Assembly (NCBI GenBank): GCA_034509735.1
Contig: JACGWO010000008.1
Coordinates: 13,589,864 to 13,653,863 of the forward strand
Source of the DNA: Sesamum alatum
Taxonomy: Eukaryota; Streptophyta; Magnoliopsida; Lamiales; Pedaliaceae
DNA length: 64,000 nt
Direction: 5' to 3'
The notes under the pieces are model-generated. The model did no database searches. It was not told where the DNA came from and saw only the letters and a list, made by a program, of their open reading frames with translations. Positions 1 through 8,576 of this stretch are shown here, in pieces (position 1 is the first letter of the stretch; every line of letters starts with the position of its first letter). The position numbers were made by a program, and so were the translations under genes.

Positions 1-24
1 TATATATATATATATATATATATA
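1..24. repeat. (TA)n microsatellite
   Basis: The window opens in an uninterrupted TA dinucleotide run, so its true left end is not seen. Confidence 0.9.
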
Positions 25-163
25 AATGCAAGCAACTCCATTAGATATTATAAATAAATAAATTATCTCTCTATAAAAAATAAAAAAAGTAATTTATCAT
101 ATTGTATTTTTTAAAATGAATCAATTTATCTCCCCGTGTTTTTTAAGGAGGTAAATTGTTTCA

Positions 164-452
164 TCTATACTATTATATAAAGAAAACCCCTTCCACACTC
201 ACAAACGGCGGTTAATTACACCGTTGCACCATTTTTTGTGAGGTCAAAAATGCCCTTCAACCGATAATATAACCAACTTATTTAACTTCCAAAGTTTCAC
301 CGATTGATAAATTAATTTTTTTATCTTTTTTTTCTTTTTTTAATGTGATGTAATGATTTATATTTTGCTCTTATTTATAATAATAATATATTTTAAAGTG
401 CAAAAGAATATTTATTATATTGCACGCAGGGACGGCGTGCCACAACAGCTAG
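164..452 (+). mobile_element. Non-autonomous Helitron, 289 bp
   Basis: The 5' end is TCTATACTATTATATAA and the 3' end is CTAG, inserted between A163 and T453 as expected for Helitrons (A^TC...CTRR^T). A perfect 6-bp hairpin, GCACGC/GCGTGC at 422-440 with a 7-nt loop, lies 8 nt before CTAG. The uninterrupted relative of the host MITE near 37336 supports both boundaries. There is no Rep/helicase gene, so movement would need a helicase supplied in trans. A related copy lies at 30977-31403 on the other strand. Confidence 0.82.
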
Positions 453-488
453 TTTTAAAGAACGAGAAGAGGTAAATTTTTATTTTTT

Positions 489-944
489 TGAAAATAGCAT
501 TCTTCATCCCATAACTTAGGGTATTTTCACTTTTGGTCCCGTTGGTTACGGGATTCTCACTTTCAGTCCTATAACTTTCAAAAAGTAGCACATTGTTGTC
601 CATGGCACTTTCCGTTAGATATTTAACGGAAAGTGCCACGTGGCCGTTAAGTGCATGGAACAAAAAATGTTACTTTTCGAAAGTTATGGGACCAAAAGTG
701 AAAATTTCATAATATATGAGACTAAAAGTGAGAATCCCATAACATATGGGACCAAAAGTGTAAAGGCCCTAACGATCACGTGCTAAACACGTGATGTTTT
801 CTGTTAAAAAATCTAACGGATAGGTAGCATGGGACCAAAAGTGCTACTTTTTAGAAGTTACGGGACCAGAAGTGAGAATCCCGTAATCAATGGGATCAAA
901 AGTGGGAAGATCCTAAGTTACAGGACGAAAAGTGTTATTTCCTC
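489..944. mobile_element. Foldback MITE, family A, copy 1
   Basis: The two halves are inverted copies built on repeated modules of the type CTTTTGGTCCC-ATTGATTACGGGATTCTCAC. The termini resemble GGGAAATARCAYTTTTCG. A second copy with the same termini lies at 36211-36636, in the opposite orientation. The inner part carries CACGTG-containing palindromes (near 640 and 776). No ORF is credible. The target duplication is obscured by a T-rich flank. Confidence 0.75.
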
Positions 945-1020
945 TTTTTTCTATAGGGGTTAATTTATTCATTTGCGATATCACGTGGAGGTAAATTTCT
1001 TAAATCTATATACATTTATA

Positions 1021-1345
1021 TATAGATTCAACGGTATTTTTGGTTCTGTAACTATACCCCATTCTCGTTTTAGTCCTTTATCTTTCTAGGATTTCAAAAA
1101 GGTCCTGTAACTTTTTAATTGTCATGATTTTGATCTTCCTTTCGCCGGAATTTCTCCAAAGTTGCCGGAAATGTCTGACGTGGCGGCCCAAATTTCAGAC
1201 ATTTCCGGCGATGTTGAAGAAATTCCGACAAAAGAAAGACCAGAATCATGACAATTTAAAAGTTACAAAATTTTTTTGAAATCCTAAAAAAATAAAAACT
1301 TAAAATGATAATTGAATATAGTTATATAAATAAAAATAACTTTAA
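1021..1345. mobile_element. Foldback MITE, family B
   Basis: The arms at about 1031-1190 and 1195-1345 are near-complete inverted copies. Both carry the TTTCCGGC core and the paired words GGATTTCAAAA and TTGTCATGATT. Such an element could fold into a hairpin of roughly 150 bp. No coding capacity is seen. The ends fade into AT-rich DNA and no clean target duplication is visible. Confidence 0.7.
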
Positions 1346-1351
1346 TCCTTT

Positions 1352-1354
<3 letters not shown>

Positions 1355-1384
<30 letters not shown>
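1355..1384. repeat. (TA)n microsatellite
   Basis: Pure TA dinucleotide run of about 30 bp that follows foldback family B. Confidence 0.9.
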
Positions 1385-1387
<3 letters not shown>

Positions 1388-1684
1388 GGGCATGAAGCGG
1401 AGCAGCCAAAAGTGCTTTTACACCTCAGTCTCTGCGTGGCCAAAGAACTTAATGGAGAAGTGATCGTCATCGCTGTATTTGGACATTAATGAGCAGAAGT
1501 CAAACAAAAAGAAGGAACCTAATTCTCTTCTTCTCAGTGGAGAGTAAGATTTTGAGTAGATATACATATATATATATATATATTCAACTATTCTGATGTA
1601 TTGTTGTTTATACATATTAAAAAGATGTTGAGAAAATTCAATTATTATTATAATTAAACTATTCCAACCCCATTTTGATCCAAA
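1385..1684. other. Unassigned 300 bp, weak exon-like segment
   Basis: A - strand reading of 65 codons (1418-1615) includes an acidic stretch, SDDDHFSIKFFGHAETEV. It does not match any family I recognise and its other end is a TA-repeat translation. It could be a captured exon fragment or chance. The rest is AT-rich with no signal. Confidence 0.2.
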
Positions 1685-1959
1685 TGTACATTTTTTATGT
1701 ATATATAGTAATTATAATTTCATTACAAGGGTATAAGAGTAATTTTCCTATATAGACCACATGGTAAATATATGTACCATATCTCACCTTAAAATAACAA
1801 AATCACTATAAATACAAGATATATTATTTTTTAATGGCAAGTTCACTATTCATTGATTTGACAACTCATACGAAAATTCTCTCACTAAAACTTGGGGTGC
1901 AATTGTGTCGAGGGCATTTTTCCCAATTATTCTCTTCACTAAAAACCACTTCCACATCA
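1685..1959 (+). repeat. 5' LTR of Tat-like element
   Basis: It begins near TGTACATT and ends in ACATCA. It matches 6161-6430 from the word AGTAATTATAATTTC onward. It contains the TATA-type promoter at 1807-1814. The start is uncertain by about 10 bp. Confidence 0.8.
1807..1814 (+). promoter_or_regulatory. TATA box in 5' LTR
   Basis: TATAAATA lies about 150 bp before the LTR end and is conserved in the right LTR at 6278-6285. It is the likely core promoter of the element. Confidence 0.6.
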
Positions 1960-1978
1960 TTGGCGCCGTCTGTGGGAA
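1960..1978 (+). other. Primer binding site (PBS)
   Basis: TTGGCGCCGTCTGTGGGAA directly follows the LTR end (one base after CA). This word is the usual PBS of plant Tat/Ogre gypsy elements. It is generally described as complementary to a tRNA-Arg 3' end; I recall that assignment and have not checked it. Confidence 0.8.
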
Positions 1979-1993
1979 TTTATTGCCCCGACA

Positions 1994-3557
1994 TTGAGAA
2001 TGCAAACCAGGTCGTGTGCTCGCGATGTTCAACGGGTGGACAGTGCCCAAGAAACGCAAGAAAACGGAGTAGAGCAAAACCCACCCCGTGAACAATCACC
2101 ACAACATGGGATGAACGTTCCACCCCATGAACAACCCCAACCAAACGGGAGGGCCCTGCCACCCCATGAACAAGTGCCTCAGGAGGAAGCACCTTATCCC
2201 CGTGAACAATCTCTACCCCCTGGCAAAGAACCACCTGGTGAACAAACAACACCCCCTTGGTGGAATCACCCTGTCCAAGGAGTTCCACCCGAAGGTCCGA
2301 TGATCCAGTTGACGCAAGAGGCCTTACTAGCGTTGATCCATGACGCATCCAACCGAGCAGCCGCTCAAGCGATAGCTCAATTTGCGACTAATCACCCCAT
2401 GAACCCGCCCCCTCCTTCTCCTTGTCGAAGTCAAGAAGAGTCCTCGGCTCCCGAGGAGAATGAGCAGAGGCGGAAGGAGGTGAATAGCAGGGTATCCAAA
2501 CCGGAGGTTGTCCAGAAACAAGATCAACTCCCCCCACAGCCAAGGCAACCCACAACACCTATACTCTCGAGGGGAGTAGAGGACCCTTATCTCCCCGTGG
2601 TCGTGGCTCCTCCAAGACGTAGCCCTTTCTGCACGGCAATCCTAGCCGAGGCACTTCCGACGGGCGTTAAAGTGTCAAACCTCCCGGAGTACGATGGAAC
2701 GGGAGACCCGCAAGAACACTTAGAAAAATTTTATGCTAAAATTGACTGGTACGACATGAGTGATGCCGCGTACTGCAAGGTCTTTCGCACTACGCTTACA
2801 AAGTGTGCTCTAGCTTGGTTCAATCAACTACAAGTTGGAGCTATCTCCAGCCTCGAGCAACTAACCCAACAGTTTTACATTACTTCTCTATGAACAAGAA
2901 AGTCCAAAAAACAGTCGCATACCTTTTCACCATCCGCCAGAAGGAGATGGAGTCGCTGAGGGATTACGTTCAGAGATTCGTGGAGGTCGTGCATGAGGTG
3001 CCCCCATGTTAACCACGAATTGTTGGCTAGCGTTATGCAACAAAACTTGCTTCCGGGAAGGTTCAAAGAGTCTATAGCCGGAAAACCCCCAGTACTTTGG
3101 AAGACTTACTCCTGCGATCACAAAAGTACATCAGAATCGAGGAATCGCAAGCTACGGATCCTACCCTCAATATAAAGAGAAAAGGTATGGAGGAAGAAAA
3201 TGAGACGCGGAAGGAGGAATGCAAGCATGTGTCCCCCGCCAGATTTACGCACTACACCCCTTTGAACGCCACTAGAGGAGAAATATTAGTCGTGGCGGAG
3301 CAAAAAAGGCTGATTGACCAATGGCCGAGAAAAATGAGGCCAATCCTAAGAGGCTAAAGTCCGACAGATTTTGCCGCTTCCACCGTGACATTGGGCATAC
3401 GACTGAGGAATGTCATCACCTCCAAAATGAGATAGAGAAATTGATCCAATGGGGACACTTGAAGGAGTATGTCAACCAATATTCACGAGGACGCCAATTT
3501 GACCAGGAGGATGCGGTCGTGCACCCCATGACGAGCTCTAGGCCGCACACCCCATGA
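1994..3557 (+). pseudogene. gag: Broken gag of Tat-like element
   Basis: Gag would form the virus-like particle that packages the element RNA. The first reading runs 1994-2893: a proline- and glutamine-rich N-terminal part, then the retrotransposon gag domain with the family words YDGTGDPQEHLEKF and ALAWFNQL. The reading then shifts near 2885 (LRDYVQRF in the next frame), again near 3005 and 3100 (QKYIRIEE), and near 3340, where the C-terminal motif CRFHRDIGHTTEEC lies. It therefore needs at least four frame changes and cannot make a full Gag. No protease or polymerase follows. Domain order matches Tat-group gag, so the identity is good. The start at 1994, about 15 bp after the PBS, is the first suitable ATG. 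Confidence 0.8.
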
Positions 3558-3860
3558 TGAGCTCGAGCCACGCATCGAGCTTGTAGCTAGGGGAGGCAAG
3601 GTCGTGCACCCCATGCAAAAGTCATCTCATGATCTCATAAGGATCGGCGAGAAAAGACTCCCTCGCTACGAAGTAGTGACCTTAAGTTCGCATAGCAAGT
3701 AAAATTATCTTTTGGCTATTCACTTGTAATAGGAGAAAGCTCGAGCAGGAGGTCAACAAATCCTTCGCCCCTTTTGATTTCTCCTAAGACGTTGTAATGC
3801 GAACATTGAGTAATGAAGTTAATTTTCTTGTCGTAGTCTAAAAAAATAAAAATTCAGGGA
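3558..3860 (+). other. Spacer after gag
   Basis: Non-coding stretch with a few short repeats of GTGCACCCCATG-type words (around 3520-3610). In an autonomous relative, pol would be expected here; no trace of it was found. Confidence 0.5.
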
Positions 3861-4275
3861 ACTTTGCATCCTCTTGAAGTTGGTAAAAAACCAATTCCGG
3901 GACATGAGCAAGTATCCTTTGAGGCAATTTCTTCTTAGATGAAACTTGAGATAGTCGTAAGAAACATCGCCCCGAAAACTTTGCCTCCCCTTGAAGTTGG
4001 TAAAGACCAGCTCCGGGACATGAGCAAGTATCCTTTGAGGCGCTGTCTTCTTAGATGAAATTTGAGATCGTCGTAAGAAACATCGCCCCGGAAACTTTGC
4101 ATCCCCTTGAGCTTGGTGAAAGACCAATTCCGGGACATGAGTAAGTATCCCTTGAGGCAATATCCCCATGGATGAAACTTGATATCCTCGTCAAGAATAC
4201 GACCACAGAAACTTTGCCCTCCTAGAAGTTGGTAAAAGATCAACTCCGGACATGAGCAAAAGCATCCCTTGAAAC
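3861..4275 (+). repeat. 117-bp tandem repeat, about 3.5 copies
   Basis: The word ACTTTGC recurs at 3861, 3978, 4094 and 4211, a period of 116-117 bp. Each unit also carries TTGAAGTTGGTAAA-like and CCGGGACATGAGCAAGTATC-like words. The array is imperfect, with the last unit most diverged. Minus-strand ORFs over it are only repeat translations. Arrays like this in the 3' region of Tat/Ogre elements are known to seed satellites. Confidence 0.88.
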
Positions 4276-4335
4276 AACTTCGGTAAAAATAATGAAAACA
4301 CAATAATGAGTACTACATTCATGAAAGCTAAATAG

Positions 4336-4468
4336 TGCCGAATTACAGGCCAAAACATCCGACCATAAGAGTCGGAAGAAGTCATTCCAAGTACTAAGTC
4401 TTGCCGAATTACACAGCAAAATATCCGACCATACAAGTCGGAGAGAGCTATTCGAAATACTAATAGAT
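4336..4468 (+). repeat. 66-bp tandem duplication
   Basis: TGCCGAATTACA starts at 4336 and 4402. Both units continue with CAAAAYATCCGACCATA and AGTCGGA. This is a second, different tandem unit within the same element. Confidence 0.8.
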
Positions 4469-4820
4469 AAATAATAGCTACGCTCTCGTCTTCCCCAAGG
4501 TCTTGGGGGGCTCTGTCACGAGAATGATCCACCTCCTCCTCATCCTCCAAGAGGAGTGTCATCTCGAGAAAGAGACCTTCCCCTCGTGAAATGTCTCGTC
4601 CCAAAGAGAAGCACCCTCAAGGGAAAGGGGAGGGCGAATCCCTCCTCATTTTCCTAGAAGAGTGTCATCCCGAGGAGATCCTTAAGGGAAAATCAGAGGT
4701 CAAACATACCCTCCTCTTGGAGGCGGAGGTTGAGCACCCGCTCCTCCTGAGTGTCACCTCGATAATGAGCGCCCTACGGAAAGAGCGTAGGGAAAACACC
4801 TCCTAGTTGGGGTGGAGAAG
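4469..4820 (+). repeat. Short GAGTGTCAYC repeats
   Basis: Words of the type GAGTGTCATCTCGAG or GAGTGTCATCCCGAG recur near 4552, 4660 and 4749, between CTCCTCCT-rich blocks. The 71-aa reading across it looks like repeat translation, not a gene. Confidence 0.5.
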
Positions 4821-4827
4821 AGGTAAA

Positions 4828-4851
4828 ATATATATATATATATATATATAT
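4828..4851. repeat. (TA)n microsatellite
   Basis: Pure AT dinucleotide run inside the 3' region of the Tat-like element. Confidence 0.85.
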
Positions 4852-5061
4852 TACATTCAAGTATGGATAAAAAAAAAAATTCATCTACCGTTGGTAGAAT
4901 AAGAGAACTCCACCACTCATCACATGTTCCGTGCTGCATGAAAATCTTCTAGTGTGATGGGGAGTCACATCTCTCGAAGACGACGTCGAAATTTCTCAAA
5001 AACACATGAAAGAGAATAACTCTACTAGTAGAAAGTAAGAGTAAGAATGAATACAAAAACA

Positions 5062-5130
5062 TGGGATGGTGGAGAGGCTGAAGTCTGTTGAATCCACTCT
5101 TTTGACCTGGGTTCAAATCCCAGCGGATAC
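5062..5130 (+). other. tRNA-like segment, possible SINE head
   Basis: GGATGGTGGAGAGGCTGAAG resembles the 5' part of a class II (Leu/Ser) tRNA. CTGGG-TTCAAAT-CCCAG makes a perfect T arm and holds a perfect B box, GGTTCAAATCC (5110-5120). The 7 bases after the T arm find no partner upstream, so there is no acceptor stem and this is not a working tRNA gene. It may be the head of a SINE or a captured tRNA relic. It directly precedes the GC-rich array. Confidence 0.35.
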
Positions 5131-5196
5131 ACTATCCTCCCATGACCGCGCCTCGACCTGGCCTCATGACATCGGACCTGGGCGCACCCCGGGTGC

Positions 5197-5890
5197 ACCT
5201 GGGCTCACCAGCTCGAGGCAGTGCCTCGAGCCGAGGCGGACTCGAGCGGACGAGCCTCGAGCTCGGACGGACTCGAGGCGAACCCCAGCTGGGCTTCGCC
5301 CAGGTCCCAACGAGCTCGAGGCACTACCTCGAGGTGCCTAGGTCCCCGCCCAGCCTCGAGCTGGAGCGCACCTGGGCACAGCTCGAGGCACCCCAGCTCG
5401 AGGTACTACCTCGAGCTGGTGCCTAGGTCCCCGCCCAGCCTCGAGCTGTGGAGGCGGACCCGAGCGACGAGCCTCGAGCTCGGACGGACCCGAGCTGGGG
5501 CGCACCAGCTCGAGGCAGCCTCGAGCTGTGGAGGCGGACCCGAGCGACGAGCCTCGAGCTTTGACGGACCCGAGGCAAACCCGAGCTGGGGCGCACCAGC
5601 TCGAGGCACTGCCTCGAGGTGCCTAGGTCCCCGCCAGCCTCGAGCTGTGGAGGCGGACCTGAGCGACGAGCCTCGAGCTCGGACGGACCCGAGGCGGACC
5701 CGAGCTGGGGCGCACCAGCTCGAGGCACCCCAGCTCGAGGCACTGCCTCGAGGTGCCTAGGTCCCCGCCCAGCCTCGAGCTGGGGCGCACCTGGGCACAG
5801 CTCGAGGCACTCCGGACCCGGGTGCACCTGGGTGGCTCACAACCTGGGCTTTGCGCACCCAGGTCGAGCCCCAGGTCTCTCGACTCGAGC
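5197..5890. repeat. GC-rich array of CTCGAG palindromes
   Basis: About 700 bp of very GC-rich DNA in an AT-rich window, with roughly two dozen CTCGAG sites. Higher-order units begin GCCTCGAGCTGTGG at 5438, 5518 and 5637 (spacing 80 and 119). Each carries CGAGCGACGAGCCTCGAGC and, near its end, GAGGTGCCTAGGTCCCCGCC. Many words are self-complementary (CCTCGAGG, CAGCTCGAGCTG-like), so both strands can fold. Long ORFs on both strands result from few stop codons in GC-rich repeats and show no protein-family signal. Confidence 0.85.
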
Positions 5891-6147
5891 TTTGCACCAC
5901 AAATCTTGGGTCGAAAACTCTTTAATATTAATTTAAATAATTGTGCTACTTGAGGGGCACTAAATGCTTCCCATGTTTTTTAATTTTCAGACGACTCACA
6001 CGTCTTCTAGTAACTCATTCGAGAACAATTAATGGATTTCCACCCACCCTTCCCATGCATTCAACGCTTTATTTATTTATTATTTTTTTTCTTGCAAATA
6101 TTTTTTACTCTCATTCGGATTATTGTTTCTTGCGAAGTATTCCGTTT
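5891..6147 (+). other. Unique 3' spacer of Tat-like element
   Basis: AT-rich, T-rich sequence between the GC array and the polypurine tract. No gene or repeat is seen. Confidence 0.5.
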
Positions 6148-6160
6148 GAGAGTGGGGGGT
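6148..6160 (+). other. Polypurine tract (PPT)
   Basis: GAGAGTGGGGGGT lies immediately before the right LTR, the expected site of plus-strand priming. Confidence 0.75.
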
Positions 6161-6430
6161 TGTATGATGTATATAATAGTAATTATAATTTCATTACAAG
6201 GGTATAAGAGTAATTTTCCTACGTAGACCACATGGTAAATATATGCACCATATCTCACCTTAAAATAACAAAATCACTATAAATACAAGATATATTATTT
6301 TTTAATGGCAAGTTCACTATTTATTGATTTGACAACTCATACGAAAATTCTCTCACTAAAACTTGGGGTGCAATTTTGTCGAGGGCATTTTTCCCAATTA
6401 TTCTCTTCACTAAAAACCACTTCCACATCA
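6161..6430 (+). repeat. 3' LTR of Tat-like element
   Basis: Starts TGTATGATG after the PPT and ends ACATCA. Compared with 1702-1959 I count five substitutions. TATA box at 6278-6285. Confidence 0.85.
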
Positions 6431-6477
6431 ATTTTAAATAAAATTTTGGACAAATTTGTTTCAATCTCAATTGAAAT

Positions 6478-7110
6478 ATTGTCAAAGTATAGTTTCATTG
6501 TTATACTTTACTAATAGGACTAATCGTGATATCTCCTATGTAGGATATCGCTATGCGGTAGGCATACTTAGTAGATATGCTCGTAATCCAAGTGCAGACC
6601 ATTGGAATGTTTTGAAAAAAAAAACAATCTTAGGAGAACTTAAAATATTATTTATGTTATAAAGGTTTTCCTATTGTGCTTGAATGATATAGTGGTGCTT
6701 ATTGAATTATTGATATTTTTGAGATTAAGTCTACTAATGGATTTATTTTTATGTTGTGTGGAACAACAATACCTTGGAGTTGTAAGAAATAGATTGTTAT
6801 ATCCAAAAGCTCCAAATACTGCTTGCACAATCGTTGAATGGTTGAGAGAACTATACTTGATATCCATTGGTATACACGACTTTGTCAGCCATTTTTATAC
6901 ATTGTGATTGTAAGACTACTATAGAGCTTGTGAAGTAAACAAATTCTAATAAGAAATGAGTAGACTTCTACAAGCAATGTGAGAGTGTGAGTCATTATTG
7001 AAAAGAACAGTGACATCTCTTAATCTTTTGAAATCCAAGAAAAAAATGGCAGATAACTAACTAAAGGTCTACCCAAAAGGGTGTATATGAATCATCAGGG
7101 GGATGGGTAT
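6478..7110 (+). pseudogene. Decayed copia RT/RNase H tail
   Basis: Translations in shifting frames give the end of a copia polyprotein. First comes a block like the RT tail (NRDISYVGYRYAVGILSRY, then NPSADHW). Next is the RNase H region (STNGFIFMLCGTTIPW in one frame, VEWLRELYL in another). Last is a block resembling the copia C-terminus ending in MGLKP-type sequence near 7105. Several stops and frameshifts rule out function. It abuts the right LTR of the Tat-like element, so that element may have inserted into or beside it. Confidence 0.7.
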
Positions 7111-8290
7111 AAGCCCACAAGGAAGTCACTCCGGAGTAACCCAACATTTGTAATTGGAAAAAGCATGAAGAAGGTTCAATTCGTAGGAACAATCTACGCT
7201 GCATGACTCATTTTGCACTATTTTATGAGAAGAACGCCTATCCCTACGGTAATTATGCTTTATAATGTAATGTTTAGATCGGGATTTATTTTGAGACCAG
7301 AAGGGAGTTCTGCGAGGTATAGGTTTCACGTACCCTTCGATGTTTCACCTACATGGGAGTTGTTATGGGACTGTGGCTATGTATTTGAACTAACCTTAGA
7401 AAGTCTCATGAGAATTAAGATAAGATTACATGGCCATTAACAACGCTAACTTGCATTGAACAAGGACCGAAGTCGATACTGTGTGTGATGTACTGAAATT
7501 TGGCCAAGGGATTTAATTCAAGGAATAGTCTATTATGGCTCCCTCAAATGAAAATCTTCAACACTAAGTGTAGGCTCCTACACCTATTACATAGTATTCA
7601 ATTGCACAACTATATTTTCTTAATTTTGAAGTGTTAAAACTTGTAGAGGATTATGACAGATTTAAAGCTTCAAAACATCAAAATATTATTAAATTTACAG
7701 TTTTCTCTTAATAAATCAAAATCAATTTGTAACACCACTCTAATTTCCATTATCAATTAATTTTGAGCGTCACATGTCCTATTTTAACACTATATATAAG
7801 GTGTCATAGGAGTTTAGGTAGACACACAACTCATTCTTTCTTGTATCCTTAATTTTTCCTTATATATACTATTGAAGGAAACATGATAAAATCTAATTCA
7901 CTTAGCCTTCGTGTGATTGTGATCAAAATAGATGACGCCGATGGTGGTCTTCTTGAATTTTTATTTTGAGGTGGTGGTGAGTTACCAGTACCTACATAAG
8001 AGGAAAGCCATCACAATTTTAGGATAATATCAGTGATGTGACACCAACCATTAAATATATGAATTTATATATTATATGCAATCTCATATCTTAATTTGCA
8101 CAAATTTATTTTAAAATAAAAATGGTGTTCTATTACAAAACTTGGATATGAGTAGACAAACACTTGATTCTCTTGAAATTAGGGCCTAGGACTTTTGAGA
8201 CATCTCATCTTGGACATGTTGGGATCACTTGAACCCACATTTAGTTATCTCGAAGTTTATTGGATATTCCCTATATTTGAAAATTACCAT
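7111..8290. other. Unassigned, possible copia 3' end
   Basis: No ORF of interest. CACTATATATAAGGTG near 7788-7803 looks like a TATA box followed by a short leader and could belong to a decayed 3' LTR of the copia element. No second LTR copy was found to prove it. Confidence 0.25.
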
Positions 8291-8299
8291 ATTAATTTA
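8291..8299. repeat. 9-bp target site duplication, left
   Basis: ATTAATTTA here and at 27986-27994 flank the foldback termini at 8300 and 27985. Nine-base duplications are the mark of Mutator-like transposons. Confidence 0.8.
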
Positions 8300-8560
8300 G
8301 GAAATATTACAATTTACCCTTCTGTGTTAGTTAAAAATGGCAAAATGCGCCCTTGTAAAAAATAAATTAACAATTTACCCCCTTCTGTTTTTAAAAAAAA
8401 GGGGGCAAAATACCCACTCACGCGATTGGTGTAACACACGCGCTATTTTCTTTTTTTATTTTTAATTTTATTATCAATCGTTGGATCTTGTCTTTATAGA
8501 TAAATGGTCCAAATTTCATTTACGTATATAATTCCATACGTGGTACACTATTGAAGACAG
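8300..8560 (+). repeat. Left arm of the large foldback
   Basis: Contains ACAATTTACCC and CAATTTACCCCCTTCTG words shared, inverted, with 27640-27985. The inner edge against the LINE is approximate. Confidence 0.7.
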
Positions 8561-8576
8561 TAGTGCTCTATAGGAG

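Larger units (their letters stand above)
60..995. mobile_element. Interrupted MULE-like foldback MITE
   Basis: The pieces at 60-163, 453-488 and 945-995 match, in order, the foldback MITE at 37201-37464, which has the same GGAGGTAAA centre and the same ATAGGGRTTAATTTA right arm. Removing the Helitron (164-452) and the MITE (489-944) rejoins the pieces into one element of the 37-kb family. The outer ends are degraded and no target duplication is seen. No protein is encoded. Confidence 0.65.
1685..6430 (+). mobile_element. Non-autonomous Tat-like Ty3/gypsy LTR retrotransposon
   Basis: About 270-bp LTRs at both ends are nearly identical, with about 5 substitutions over 258 aligned bp by eye. 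A PBS follows the left LTR and a polypurine tract precedes the right LTR. Only a gag-like region is present; no protease, reverse transcriptase or integrase is seen. The 3' half is 117-bp tandem repeats, smaller duplications and a GC-rich palindromic array. Variable, repeat-rich 3' regions are known in the Tat/Ogre group. The target duplication is unclear because the first few bases of the left LTR differ from the right; ATTTT follows the right LTR and also occurs just before the left one. Confidence 0.85.

Noticed and set aside
1418..1615. Small host gene or exon
   Set aside because: One short acidic stretch next to a translated TA repeat, with no homology I recognise and no splice signals I can defend.
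3861..4275. CRISPR array
   Set aside because: The units are contiguous 117-bp repeats with no spacers, in a plant retrotransposon.
5062..5130. Functional tRNA gene
   Set aside because: The T arm and B box are good but there is no acceptor stem partner and no convincing anticodon arm; kept only as tRNA-like.
5221..5827. Long overlapping ORFs on both strands (up to 179 codons)
   Set aside because: They exist because the GC-rich repeats contain few stops. Both strands and several frames are open at once, and the translations are repeat units with no family signal.
6456..6662. Intact copia reverse transcriptase
   Set aside because: Only the C-terminal tail is present, in several frames with stops; no catalytic YVDD was seen.
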